The translations under genes were made by a program, and so were the position numbers. DNA of 19,448 nt from Oscillospiraceae bacterium (GTDB lineage Bacteria; Bacillota; Clostridia; Oscillospirales; Oscillospiraceae), in NCBI GenBank assembly GCA_020025425.1, contig JAHHSD010000036.1:1-19448 (forward strand), in the 5' to 3' direction. The notes beneath the pieces were generated by a model, which saw only the letters and a program-made list of their open reading frames with translations, was not told where the DNA came from and did no database searches. Position 1 is the stretch's first letter; every line of letters starts with the position of its first letter. Positions 1 through 6,467 of this stretch are shown in pieces.

Positions 1-52
1 CGCCACCTTGCCAAGGTGGAGGTAGCGAGTTCGAGCCTCGTCACTCGCTCCA
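1..52 (+). tRNA. tRNA-Gly (anticodon GCC), 5' end cut off by window
   Basis: The 3' part of a glycine tRNA. The anticodon stem CCACC (3-7) and GGTGG (15-19) closes the 7-base loop TTGCCAA, with anticodon GCC at 10-12. The T arm is GCGAG (25-29), TTCGAGC, CTCGT (37-41), with one G.T pair. The acceptor 3' strand CACTCGC (42-48) is followed by discriminator T and an encoded CCA (50-52). The D arm and 5' acceptor strand lie before the window. A T-run and then tRNA-Cys follow directly, so the two are probably co-transcribed. Confidence 0.93.
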
Positions 53-81
53 TTTTTTTGGAGCGTTATGCCGCTCCATCT

Positions 82-155
82 GGTGCCATAGCCAAGTGGT
101 AAGGCAGAGCTCTGCAAAAGCTCCACCCCCAGTTCAAATCTGGGTGGCACCTCCA
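82..155 (+). tRNA. tRNA-Cys (anticodon GCA)
   Basis: A complete cysteine tRNA. The acceptor strand GGTGCCA (82-88) pairs with TGGCACC (145-151). The anticodon stem GAGCT/AGCTC encloses CTGCAAA with anticodon GCA. The T arm is CCCAG-TTCAAAT-CTGGG. Discriminator U (152), the usual identity base of tRNA-Cys, is followed by an encoded CCA (153-155). It sits 29 bases after tRNA-Gly. The spacer contains a small stem-loop (TGGAGCG 59-65 / CGCTCCA 72-78) that could be a processing signal. Confidence 0.97.
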
Positions 156-157
156 GA

Positions 158-196
158 AAAAATCCTGTAATCGTAAACGATTACAGGATTTTTTGC
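158..196 (+). terminator. Rho-independent terminator of the tRNA-Gly/tRNA-Cys unit
   Basis: A 14-bp perfect stem, AAATCCTGTAATCG and CGATTACAGGATTT, with a 4-base loop (TAAA). It is followed by a T-run, directly after the CCA end of tRNA-Cys. Confidence 0.93.
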
Positions 197-482
197 GTTT
201 GGAAGAAAATTATATAGGATTTACTGCGGCAGCACATACTGACTGCCGCATGAATCAGCGCCAAAGTGAAACCGTTGCGCTTTATGGTATTATAACCAAT
301 ACAACTGCAATTTCGTTTCAACTATAATTATCACTGGGATATGGTTTGCACTAAATATTGTAATTCAGTTAGAAGAACAGTATGATAGTGATGATTTTTC
401 GCCAGAGAATTTGCTTGCAGATGTACAACAGCCGCAATCGGATCCTGTCAGTATTCGATTGCGGCCGTTTTCCATAAAATTT
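197..482. other. AT-rich intergenic stretch without a recognised gene
   Basis: No gene with a start codon and ribosome binding site is visible. A plus-strand frame is open from about 270 and would encode a hydrophobic stretch followed by acidic residues, but it has no ATG and runs on into the antisense of the ROK gene. I treat it as chance or a decayed relic. A 10-bp inverted repeat (GCCGCAATCG 431-440, CGATTGCGGC 456-465, 15-base loop) lies next to the ROK terminator and may add to 3'-end formation. Confidence 0.5.
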
Positions 483-511
483 GCACCCTGTGCGATTATC
501 GCACAGGGTGC
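471..511 (-). terminator. Terminator of the ROK/transketolase operon
   Basis: A perfect 12-bp stem, GCACCCTGTGCG (483-494) and CGCACAGGGTGC (500-511), with loop ATTAT. It lies 19 bases beyond the stop codon of the ROK gene. In the minus direction it is followed by AAATTTTA, a moderate U-tract. Confidence 0.8.
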
Positions 512-530
512 TTCGTCTCTTTATGGCGTC

Positions 531-1733
531 TCAGTCGTCTACCGCTCCGTTGGAAAGGAAGTGGTCAAGGGCCACCATTCCACCAGCCCGGTCCTCCAGA
601 CACAGGTTGTATCTGCTCTTCTCAATGATGACGTTATAGCTCATGCCCATGTTCTCACGCATCTCCGCCATCATTTTGGAGAGATAATAGCTGTTTTCAA
701 ACAGGCGGCCGTAGAGAATGATTTTTTCCGGATCCACAATGTAAATTAAGTTTTTCAGCGCATTGCACAGGGCCAGGACGGCCTTGTCTACGATCTCCGC
801 GATTTCCTCATCCCCGCTGCTGGCGGCGTTGAGTACATCGTTGATATCCACCTCGTCGGTGCTCTTGTCCTTGCACATGCGCCAAAGCACAGGAGTTCGC
901 TCCGGGGAGAGGATCTCCAGTGCATCCTCCCGGATGGCGATGGGGGAGGCGATGGTCTCCAGACAGCCGCTCTTGCCGCAGTTACAGGGCTTGCCGCCTC
1001 GCCGGACCACCGGAATGTGGCCGATCTCCGAGCACTGGCCGGAGCTTCCGTACCACAGCTTTCCGTTGATGAACAGCGCAGCACCGATACCCTGCTCGCA
1101 GCGCAGGAAGAACTGGGAGGACAGGTAGCGGTCCTTCTCCATAAAAATCTGCGCCAAGAAGAGGGCGCGCACGTTGTTCAGCAGCCAGCATTTCAGACCG
1201 GTCTGTTCCTCAAACCGCTGGGCGATGGGGTAATCCTGCTCCTTGAAGATGCCAAAGCTGTTTACGGAGCGCCGTCCGTCCGGACTGACGATGCCGCGGA
1301 TGGCGACGCCCAGCCCCAGGATTTTCTCCCGGCGCAGGCTGTGCTTTTTGACCAGCTCCATCAGACGTCCCGACAGCGCATCCACCATCTCGTCGGCGGA
1401 CAGCCGCCGATTCACGGGGATCCGCTCGGAAAAAATGATCGAGCCATCCAGCCAGATTCCGGACACAGTGGCATATTTCAGGTCCAGCAGAATGCCCAGC
1501 GTGCAGAAAGCCTGGGCATTCAGGTGGAGCATGATCTCACGCCGGCCCGCGCCGTTTCCGTGAAGCTCACGTCCCTCCGAAATGACCCCCTCTGCAATCA
1601 TTTCATTGACGATTTTTGTAACAGCAGCAGGCGTCAGACCGATCTGAATGGCAAGCTGCTTGCGTGACAGCTCTCCGCGTTCATGGAGCAATCGGAGCAC
1701 CGCACTGCGGTTTTCCCGTCTAATGTCCAACAT
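531..1733 (-). CDS. ROK-family transcriptional repressor (NagC/XylR/Mlc type)
   Basis: 400 aa, the usual length of ROK repressors. Residues 1-60 form a winged helix-turn-helix (REN..AVLRLLHERG, then SRKQLA..GLTPAAVTKIV). A sugar-kinase-like ROK domain follows, with the zinc motif CNCGKSGCLE (Cys250, Cys252, Cys257) and GHI at 238-240 supplying the usual histidine. The kinase phosphate loop is degenerate (LDLKYATVSG), and the catalytic Asp of kinase ROK proteins appears as Asn (LLNNVRA near 187). It is therefore a sensor and not a glucokinase. The ATG at 1733 has AAAGGA seven bases upstream. It is the last gene of the operon, 43 bases after the EamA gene. ROK repressors bind long inverted repeats and are released by a sugar. 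The TTGAT-N11-ATCAA repeats at 6135-6349 are my candidate operators, and the ligand is unknown. Confidence 0.93.
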   Translation of the reverse strand: MLDIRRENRSAVLRLLHERGELSRKQLAIQIGLTPAAVTKIVNEMIAEGVISEGRELHGNGAGRREIMLHLNAQAFCTLGILLDLKYATVSGIWLDGSIIFSERIPVNRRLSADEMVDALSGRLMELVKKHSLRREKILGLGVAIRGIVSPDGRRSVNSFGIFKEQDYPIAQRFEEQTGLKCWLLNNVRALFLAQIFMEKDRYLSSQFFLRCEQGIGAALFINGKLWYGSSGQCSEIGHIPVVRRGGKPCNCGKSGCLETIASPIAIREDALEILSPERTPVLWRMCKDKSTDEVDINDVLNAASSGDEEIAEIVDKAVLALCNALKNLIYIVDPEKIILYGRLFENSYYLSKMMAEMRENMGMSYNVIIEKSRYNLCLEDRAGGMVALDHFLSNGAVDD

Positions 1734-1776
1734 ATTGTTTTCCTTTACACTCCACCTCGGGATATTCCCGTCCGGC

Positions 1777-2685
1777 TTATGAGATGACTTTCGGCCGGTT
1801 AATCCGATCCCGCATCAGGATCAATGCGGCCCCTAACAGTACAACAAATATACCAAGAAGCTTCCACACTGTCAAGGTTTCACCCAGGAAAGCCACTCCG
1901 ATGAAGCAGCTGACAATAGGCATCAGCAACAGGTAGAGCTTCACCACCCAGACCTCGTACCGGGCCAGGTTGCGGTAATAGAAATAGTAAATGCCGCTCT
2001 GGGCCAGACCGCCCAGAATCACCAGTCCCCAGAACCAGGGGATGGTACCCAGATTCTCTCCACGGATGTCGCCTCCCAGCCCGGCACTGACAGTAAACAG
2101 AATCAGCACCACCAGGTTGTTGTAATAGGAGATGACGTCCGCGTCCACCCTATACTTGCTCTGGACCGTCTTGATGACAAAGGCGTTGGCAGTGACGCAC
2201 ATGGCACTGAGGATGAAGAACAGGTCGGTAACATTGAAGGTCATAGAGCTGATATCCAGCTCCAATACCATCAGTACGCCGCCCAGCATCACCGCCGTTC
2301 CCAGCCAGTCGGAGGGGAAGAGCTTCTTTTTGTACAGAAATACCGTGACCAGATTGGCCAGCAGCACGTCGATTTTCAGCAGCGCCGTACCGGTGCTCAA
2401 AGAGCCGCCCGCATAGCCCAGGTTGGCAAACAGGTCCAGCAGGAAACCGAGCACACCGATCAGGACCAGCAGCCACACGGCCTTTCCCCTGAGCAGCAGC
2501 TGTTTTACCTTGTTGCCGCAGAGCAGCTGTGCCGTTAGGACGATCAGGGCTGTACTGCGCAGCAGCATGCCGGTGAGAGAGGCGGAGCCGGTTGCGCTGA
2601 CAATGACCTTGCTCACGGCATAGTAGATGGACCAGGACAGAACCATGCCGCCAATCATCCCAGCATTTTTGACCTTTCCTCCCAT
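1777..2685 (-). CDS. EamA/DMT-superfamily permease, probable metabolite exporter
   Basis: 302 aa, highly hydrophobic throughout, with about ten predicted membrane helices in two EamA repeats. The second repeat starts near LGGLAQSGIYYFYYRNLARYEVWVV, a typical EamA signature. The C-terminus ends in basic residues (RDRINRP). The ATG at 2685 lies two bases after the stop of the alcohol dehydrogenase gene, so translation is probably coupled. No independent strong Shine-Dalgarno precedes it. DMT family members mostly export metabolites, amino acids or weak acids. Its place inside an operon that already has a dedicated importer (tctCBA, divergent) suggests it expels the end product of the pathway. 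If the pathway is sulfo-transketolase-like, that product would be isethionate. The substrate is inferred from context only. Confidence 0.88.
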   Translation of the reverse strand: MGGKVKNAGMIGGMVLSWSIYYAVSKVIVSATGSASLTGMLLRSTALIVLTAQLLCGNKVKQLLLRGKAVWLLVLIGVLGFLLDLFANLGYAGGSLSTGTALLKIDVLLANLVTVFLYKKKLFPSDWLGTAVMLGGVLMVLELDISSMTFNVTDLFFILSAMCVTANAFVIKTVQSKYRVDADVISYYNNLVVLILFTVSAGLGGDIRGENLGTIPWFWGLVILGGLAQSGIYYFYYRNLARYEVWVVKLYLLLMPIVSCFIGVAFLGETLTVWKLLGIFVVLLGAALILMRDRINRPKVIS

Positions 2686-2687
2686 GC

Positions 2688-3779
2688 TTATTGCAGGGCG
2701 GTGAACATGGCGGTGAGGACAGCTTCATCCATCTTCACGGGATTGTTGTTCATCAGGGGATGGACGGCGCAGTCGTGGACCAGCTGCTTCAGATCCACAT
2801 TCTCCAACTCGGACAGGCGGCTCTTAAGCCCGCCCAGCTTCTTCAGGGCGCGGATGCGCTCAGCCAGCTCCTGGCAGTCCTTCAGACCCACCGCATGGCA
2901 CAGGCCCTCCAGCCGCTCGTCGGCGTTAATCATCACGATGCTGTCCAGGGTGAAGGCACAGGCCTCGCCGTGGGGCAGGTGGTAGTCAGCAGACAGGGGA
3001 TAGCTGCACGCGTGGCTGGCGGCAGTCTTGGGCTGGGCAAAGGCCATGCCGGCCAGAAGGGCGGCATAGGCCATATTTCCTCTGGCCTCCATGTCACTGC
3101 CGTCCCGCCAGGCCCGTTCCAGATTGGCCAGCACGAGACGGACTGCCTCAGTGGCCAGAACGTCGCAGATGGGCTGGTGGTTTACACTCCAGAAGCCCTC
3201 CAGGGCGTGGGCCAGGGCATCCAGGCCGGTACACATGGTGACCTTTTGAGGGACTGATTTACTCATCTCGGGGTCCACAATGGCCACCTTGGGCATGAAT
3301 ACAGGGTTGTTGATGGTCTTTTTCTCCGCACCATGGCTCACCACGGAGACTTGGGTGACCTCGCTGCCGGTGCCGGCGGTGGTGGGTACGGCGATCATCA
3401 TAATGCGCTCCCGTGGGAAAGGCTTACCCTGGTAATACTCCAGGGCGTCGCTGTCGCCCAGCGCGATGGCAGCGGCAAACTTTGCGGTATCCATGGTGCT
3501 GCCGCCGCCCACGCCGATGACGGCCTGGGCCTTATGGGTCCTGGTCAGCTCCGTCACCTGGGCAATGCCTTTCAGCTGGGGATTGGGCTCCACATCGGAG
3601 AACACAGCGCGCACAGCGGGATTTTCCGCCATGATCCGCTGGGCCTCGGAGGCAAAGAAGGGGTCGCAGACCAGCACGCAGCGCTCCACGTTCAGCTCCT
3701 CCAGGATATCGCTGAGCGCAGCGAAACGGCCCTGGCCAAAGTAGATCTTGACCGGCTGAGAAAATACAAAGTTATCCAT
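2688..3779 (-). CDS. Iron-type (group III) alcohol dehydrogenase, aldehyde reductase of the locus
   Basis: 363 aa from the ATG at 3779. This start has GAGGAG seven bases upstream and overlaps the isomerase stop by eight bases. A longer frame starting at 3815 has no such support. The N-terminal dinucleotide-binding domain has VGGGS (90-94) and the PTTAGTGSEVT motif (132-142). The metal ligands of the family are all present: Asp187 and His191 in GLDALAHALE, His256 (ASHACSYPL) and His270 (YHLPHGEA). Such enzymes normally reduce short aldehydes with NAD(P)H. Known relatives include sulfoacetaldehyde reductases of the metal-dependent ADH family (TauF, SarD and SqwF in gut anaerobes). In this operon the transketolase would leave a C2 aldehyde, which this enzyme could reduce. 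Glycolaldehyde, lactaldehyde or phosphonoacetaldehyde are alternative substrates. Confidence 0.92.
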   Translation of the reverse strand: MDNFVFSQPVKIYFGQGRFAALSDILEELNVERCVLVCDPFFASEAQRIMAENPAVRAVFSDVEPNPQLKGIAQVTELTRTHKAQAVIGVGGGSTMDTAKFAAAIALGDSDALEYYQGKPFPRERIMMIAVPTTAGTGSEVTQVSVVSHGAEKKTINNPVFMPKVAIVDPEMSKSVPQKVTMCTGLDALAHALEGFWSVNHQPICDVLATEAVRLVLANLERAWRDGSDMEARGNMAYAALLAGMAFAQPKTAASHACSYPLSADYHLPHGEACAFTLDSIVMINADERLEGLCHAVGLKDCQELAERIRALKKLGGLKSRLSELENVDLKQLVHDCAVHPLMNNNPVKMDEAVLTAMFTALQ

Positions 3780-4245
3780 AGATCTTCTCCTCGATCTGGT
3801 GCACCTGGACGTCAAACTTTTTCAGATTCTCCTGACGCCAGTCCTCCAGATCCTGCAGCCAGTCGGTGCTCAGGAACGCCTTGGTCATCTCCAGAGACAT
3901 CTCGGGGCCTACGATCCAGCCGCCCATGCACAGCACATTGGCGTTGTTGATGGCGCGGCACATCTTGGCGGTGTAGACGCTCTCGCAGGCGACAGCGTGG
4001 ACGCCCTTGTACTTGTTGGCCACCACGCTCATGCCGGCGCCGGTGCCGCAGATCAGGATGGCCCGGTCATACTTTCCGGCCTGCACCAGGGGGGCCACCT
4101 TGTCGGCTACCATATAGTAGGGTTTCACATGATCCAGGTCCACCGTGCCCAGATCGTCAAAGTCTGCGCCGCTCTCCTGAAGATAGGCCTTGATGACCTC
4201 CTTTGCGGAAAATCCGGATTTATCGCTGCCAATTGCAATTTTCAT
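3772..4245 (-). CDS. RpiB/LacA/LacB-family sugar isomerase with altered active site
   Basis: 157 aa, full family length. The ATG at 4245 follows AGGAGG at nine bases. The catalytic cysteine is kept: Cys66 in ICGTGAGMS, with the anion-hole glycines. Several residues that bind the sugar phosphate or open the ring in E. coli RpiB are changed. The DHxGF motif reads DKSGF (His to Lys9). His99 is Ile99 (RAINNANVL). The Arg after the following glycine is Trp110 (GGWIVG). The C-terminal GGRHxxR phosphate clamp is absent (LQDLEDWRQ). The fold and enediol chemistry are therefore kept while 5-phosphate recognition looks lost. This fits an open-chain, non-phosphorylated substrate such as 4-deoxy-4-sulfoerythrose (the SqwI reaction). 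It ends eight bases inside the dehydrogenase gene. The family call is firm; the substrate is inferred. Confidence 0.9.
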   Translation of the reverse strand: MKIAIGSDKSGFSAKEVIKAYLQESGADFDDLGTVDLDHVKPYYMVADKVAPLVQAGKYDRAILICGTGAGMSVVANKYKGVHAVACESVYTAKMCRAINNANVLCMGGWIVGPEMSLEMTKAFLSTDWLQDLEDWRQENLKKFDVQVHQIEEKIYG

Positions 4246-4360
4246 GGTTATGTCCTCCTGTTATATTTTAATAAGGTATGCGCCACGGTACCTGCCGGAC
4301 CCGGCGGCAGGGGGGGACCGCCGGAGCTTCCCAAAACCCCGGCGGCCGATCCCATCCGCG
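4246..4360 (-). other. GC-rich double stem-loop between transketolase and isomerase genes
   Basis: This is the only sizeable gap inside the minus-strand operon. It carries two inverted repeats: CCTGCCG (4291-4297) with CGGCAGG (4305-4311), and CCGCCGG (4318-4324) with CCGGCGG (4339-4345). No U-tract follows in the minus direction, so it looks like an mRNA processing or stability element and not a full terminator. The isomerase ribosome binding site follows. Confidence 0.5.
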
Positions 4361-5284
4361 TTATTTCAGATTAATCACCTTTCTGGCCGCCTCGGCGATG
4401 TCCTCGGCGGTCATGCCCATGACCTTTTTCAGGTAGGGGACCTTGCCCACCTCGCCGAAGCGGTCGGGCACGCCCACAGCCATGGCGGGGATTTTCTCCT
4501 GAGCCAGGGCCTCTAGGACGGCGGAGTGCAGACCGCCTATCACGTTGTGATTTTCCACAGTCAGGACGGCGCCGGTCTTTCTGGCGGAGGCGACGACGCT
4601 CTCCCGGTCGATGGGCTTGATGGTGTGAATGTTGATCACTTCGGCAGAGATGCCCTCGGCGGCCAGCATCTTCTCCGCCTCCAGGGTATCGGCAGTGAGC
4701 ATGCCGGAGACGAAAATACTGACATCCCGGCCCTCTTTCAGGGTGTCGACCTTGAACAGGTCGAAGGTATAGCCCTCATCAAAGACCTTGGGAGTCTCCT
4801 TGCGGAACAGACGGATGTAGATACAGCCGTCATAGGCGCTGATGGCGGGCATGGCGGCGCGGAGCTGGACCTCATCTACAGGCTCGAAGATGACGACGCC
4901 GGGGATGGAGCGCAGCACGCCGATATCCTCCATGCTCATGTGGGTGCCGCCATTGAGTTCGGCGGAGATGCCGGGGTCGGTGCCCACGATCTTCACGTTG
5001 CTCTTGGCGTAAGAGATGGAAATGGCGATCTGATCGCAGATCCGCCGGGTGGCGAAGGGGGTGAAGCTCTCGATAAAGGGCTTGTAGCCATAGCTGGCCA
5101 GACCGGCGGCGATGGAGGCCATGTTCTGCTCCGCAATGCCGCAGTTGAACATCTGCCTGGGAAAACGCTCGTACAGGTTCCGGGTCCCGCTGGCTTTGGC
5201 CAGATCGGCGTCCAGCACCACAACGTGCCTATCTTTTTCCATGATCTCAGCCAGGCACTCGGCATAAACAGCTCTCATTTCCAT
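4361..5284 (-). CDS. Transketolase, C-terminal subunit (pyrimidine-binding and C-terminal domains)
   Basis: 307 aa, the usual size of the second half of a split transketolase. The catalytic glutamate that activates thiamine diphosphate lies in NCGIAEQNM (Glu52). GGTHMSMEDI (112-121) carries the donor-binding histidine (His115). RLFRKETP keeps an arginine where transketolases hold the acceptor phosphate. A Rossmann-like C-terminal domain starts near residue 165 (DVSIFVSGM). The ATG at 5284 is five bases after the stop of the N-terminal subunit, with AGAGGGGAG as ribosome binding site, so the two halves are made together. The heterodimer moves a two-carbon ketol unit between ketose donor and aldose acceptor, generally glyceraldehyde-3-phosphate. 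Its pairing with an unusual isomerase and an aldehyde reductase points to a dedicated catabolic transketolase, not the housekeeping pentose-phosphate enzyme. Confidence 0.95.
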   Translation of the reverse strand: MEMRAVYAECLAEIMEKDRHVVVLDADLAKASGTRNLYERFPRQMFNCGIAEQNMASIAAGLASYGYKPFIESFTPFATRRICDQIAISISYAKSNVKIVGTDPGISAELNGGTHMSMEDIGVLRSIPGVVIFEPVDEVQLRAAMPAISAYDGCIYIRLFRKETPKVFDEGYTFDLFKVDTLKEGRDVSIFVSGMLTADTLEAEKMLAAEGISAEVINIHTIKPIDRESVVASARKTGAVLTVENHNVIGGLHSAVLEALAQEKIPAMAVGVPDRFGEVGKVPYLKKVMGMTAEDIAEAARKVINLK

Positions 5285-5289
5285 GTCAA

Positions 5290-6120
5290 TTACTCCCCTC
5301 TGATCTCAGCGATTGCGCGCTTGGTGTCCTCTTCACTGATCTTCATGTTGTGGTTGGCGGTACCCTGATCCACAACAAAAGACACGCCGCACCCCTTCAG
5401 GGTATTGAGGATCACCATGGTGGGCTTGCCGCTGCCGGCATAGGCCTTGGCCTGCTTTACGGCGTTGGACACCTGGTCCAGGTCGTTGCCGTCCTCCACC
5501 TCCACCACGTTCCAGCCGAAGGCGCTCCACTTGCTGCCCAGGGGCGCGATGTCGTTGACATTGGCCACAGTGTCGTCGATCTGCAGCTTATTGTAATCGG
5601 TAAATCCGATTAGATTGTCCAGCTTCTTGGAGGCAGCGAACATGGCGGCCTCCCAGATCTGGCCCTCCTGGCTCTCTCCGTCACCGATGATGGTGTACAC
5701 AGTGGAGCCATCCCCGTCCAGCTTGGAGCCCAGCGCCACGCCCACGGCGCAGGAGAAACCCTGGCCCAGGCTGCCGGTGGTCATGTCGATGCCCACAGTG
5801 CGGTTCATGTCACAGTGGCTGGGCAGATTGGTGCCGCTCTGATTCAGGGTCATCAGCTCGGAGCGGTCAAAATAGCCGCGGTTGGCCAGAGCGGCATAGA
5901 CCGCGGGACCGGCATGGCCCTTGGAGCACACCAGTCTGTCTCTGCCCGCCATCTTGGGCTGCTTGGGGTCGATGTTCATGGCCTCAAAATACAGTACGGT
6001 CAGAAGCTCCACAATGGACAGGCTTCCGCCCACATGGCCGACACCCAGGTGGCCGATGCAGGACATGGTATCGCAGCGGATATCCTTGCAGACTTCTTTG
6101 AGATTGTAATTGCTGTTCAA
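5290..6120 (-). CDS. Transketolase, N-terminal subunit (thiamine diphosphate binding)
   Basis: 276 aa. It contains the GHVGGS motif near 28-33, CSKGHAGPA (65-73), and the thiamine diphosphate/Mg motif GDGESQEGQ with Gly146-Asp147-Gly148, ending in Asn177 (TDYNKLQ). The start is TTG at 6120, chosen because AAAGGAGG lies eight bases upstream and no in-frame ATG precedes the conserved region. It is the first gene of the operon, about 40 bases after the predicted transcription start (near 6161). The candidate operator at 6135-6155 lies in its leader, just upstream of the ribosome binding site. It forms one enzyme with the downstream C-terminal subunit. Its operon partners suggest a sugar-catabolic role like SqwGH or AptAB-type split transketolases, but sequence alone does not tell which. 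Confidence 0.95.
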   Translation of the reverse strand: MNSNYNLKEVCKDIRCDTMSCIGHLGVGHVGGSLSIVELLTVLYFEAMNIDPKQPKMAGRDRLVCSKGHAGPAVYAALANRGYFDRSELMTLNQSGTNLPSHCDMNRTVGIDMTTGSLGQGFSCAVGVALGSKLDGDGSTVYTIIGDGESQEGQIWEAAMFAASKKLDNLIGFTDYNKLQIDDTVANVNDIAPLGSKWSAFGWNVVEVEDGNDLDQVSNAVKQAKAYAGSGKPTMVILNTLKGCGVSFVVDQGTANHNMKISEEDTKRAIAEIRGE

Positions 6121-6134
6121 CTCGATCTCCTCCT

Positions 6135-6155
6135 TTGATTAATTTGCTTAATCAA
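6135..6155. promoter_or_regulatory. Candidate ROK operator O1 (TTGAT-N11-ATCAA)
   Basis: A perfect 8-bp inverted repeat, TTGATTAA and TTAATCAA, with a 5-base spacer. It lies at roughly +6 to +26 of the minus-strand promoter, just upstream of the tktN ribosome binding site. The same TTGAT-N11-ATCAA frame recurs at 6293 and 6329. Length and symmetry fit ROK-family operators, and the operon encodes a ROK regulator. Binding is inferred. Confidence 0.72.
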
Positions 6156-6167
6156 TTATCGGCTATC

Positions 6168-6196
6168 AGTTTACATCTGTAAAACCCGTTTGTCAA
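6168..6196 (-). promoter_or_regulatory. Promoter of the transketolase-isomerase-ADH-EamA-ROK operon
   Basis: Minus-strand -35 TTGACA (6196-6191), 17-base spacer, -10 TAAACT (6173-6168). The predicted start is near 6161, about 40 bases before the TTG start of the first gene. The next possible regulatory element downstream is operator O1. Confidence 0.78.
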
Positions 6197-6241
6197 TAAG
6201 GTAAAATATAAAATTTGTGTGAAACACCATAAAAATATGTC

Positions 6242-6270
6242 TTGACAGCCTGTAATTTAGAGGCTATACT
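6242..6270 (+). promoter_or_regulatory. Promoter of the tctCBA operon
   Basis: -35 TTGACA (6242-6247), exactly 17 bases, -10 TATACT (6265-6270). The predicted start is near 6277, giving a leader of about 190 bases before tctC. Candidate operators O2 and O3 lie inside this leader, a placement suited to repression by blocking elongation. Confidence 0.8.
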
Positions 6271-6292
6271 AGGCATTGTTAAATTTACTGCA

Positions 6293-6313
6293 TTGATATT
6301 GTTTGGAAATCAA
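6293..6313. promoter_or_regulatory. Candidate ROK operator O2 (TTGAT-N11-ATCAA)
   Basis: TTGAT (6293-6297) and ATCAA (6309-6313) with exactly 11 bases between them, the same frame as O1 and O3. It begins about 16 bases after the predicted tct transcription start. Its right arm is also the left arm of a second palindrome, ATCAATCCG-N7-CGGATTGAT (6309-6333), that links it to O3. Confidence 0.7.
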
Positions 6314-6328
6314 TCCGTTCATATCGGA

Positions 6329-6349
6329 TTGATATATTGGATAAATCAA
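6329..6349. promoter_or_regulatory. Candidate ROK operator O3 (TTGAT-N11-ATCAA)
   Basis: TTGAT (6329-6333) and ATCAA (6345-6349) with an 11-base spacer. It shares 16 of 21 positions with O1 and starts 36 bases after O2, close to three and a half helical turns. The repeated exact spacing is the main evidence that these are binding sites and not chance AT-rich repeats. Confidence 0.7.
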
Positions 6350-6467
6350 TTCAGACAGGTCAATGAGAGATCAAATCCAGCAATAAATTTTATCTCTGAC
6401 AGTAATTATCTCAGCACACAGAACAGACGTACCCCACCCATAAAATTTGAAAAAGAGGAGAAGAAAC

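Noticed and set aside
59..78. Stem-loop between the two tRNA genes echoing the tRNA-Gly 3' end
   Set aside because: It is short and probably a processing spacer. There is no sign of an attachment site or inserted element next to it.
270..749. Plus-strand open frame with a hydrophobic stretch ahead of and antisense to the ROK gene end
   Set aside because: It has no ATG and no ribosome binding site, and it runs through two strong hairpins and into the antisense of a clearly real gene. At most it is a relic.
5290..6120. Housekeeping split transketolase as the simplest reading
   Set aside because: It was kept as an alternative, but the operon context (ROK regulator, altered isomerase, ADH, divergent importer with shared palindromes) points to dedicated catabolism.
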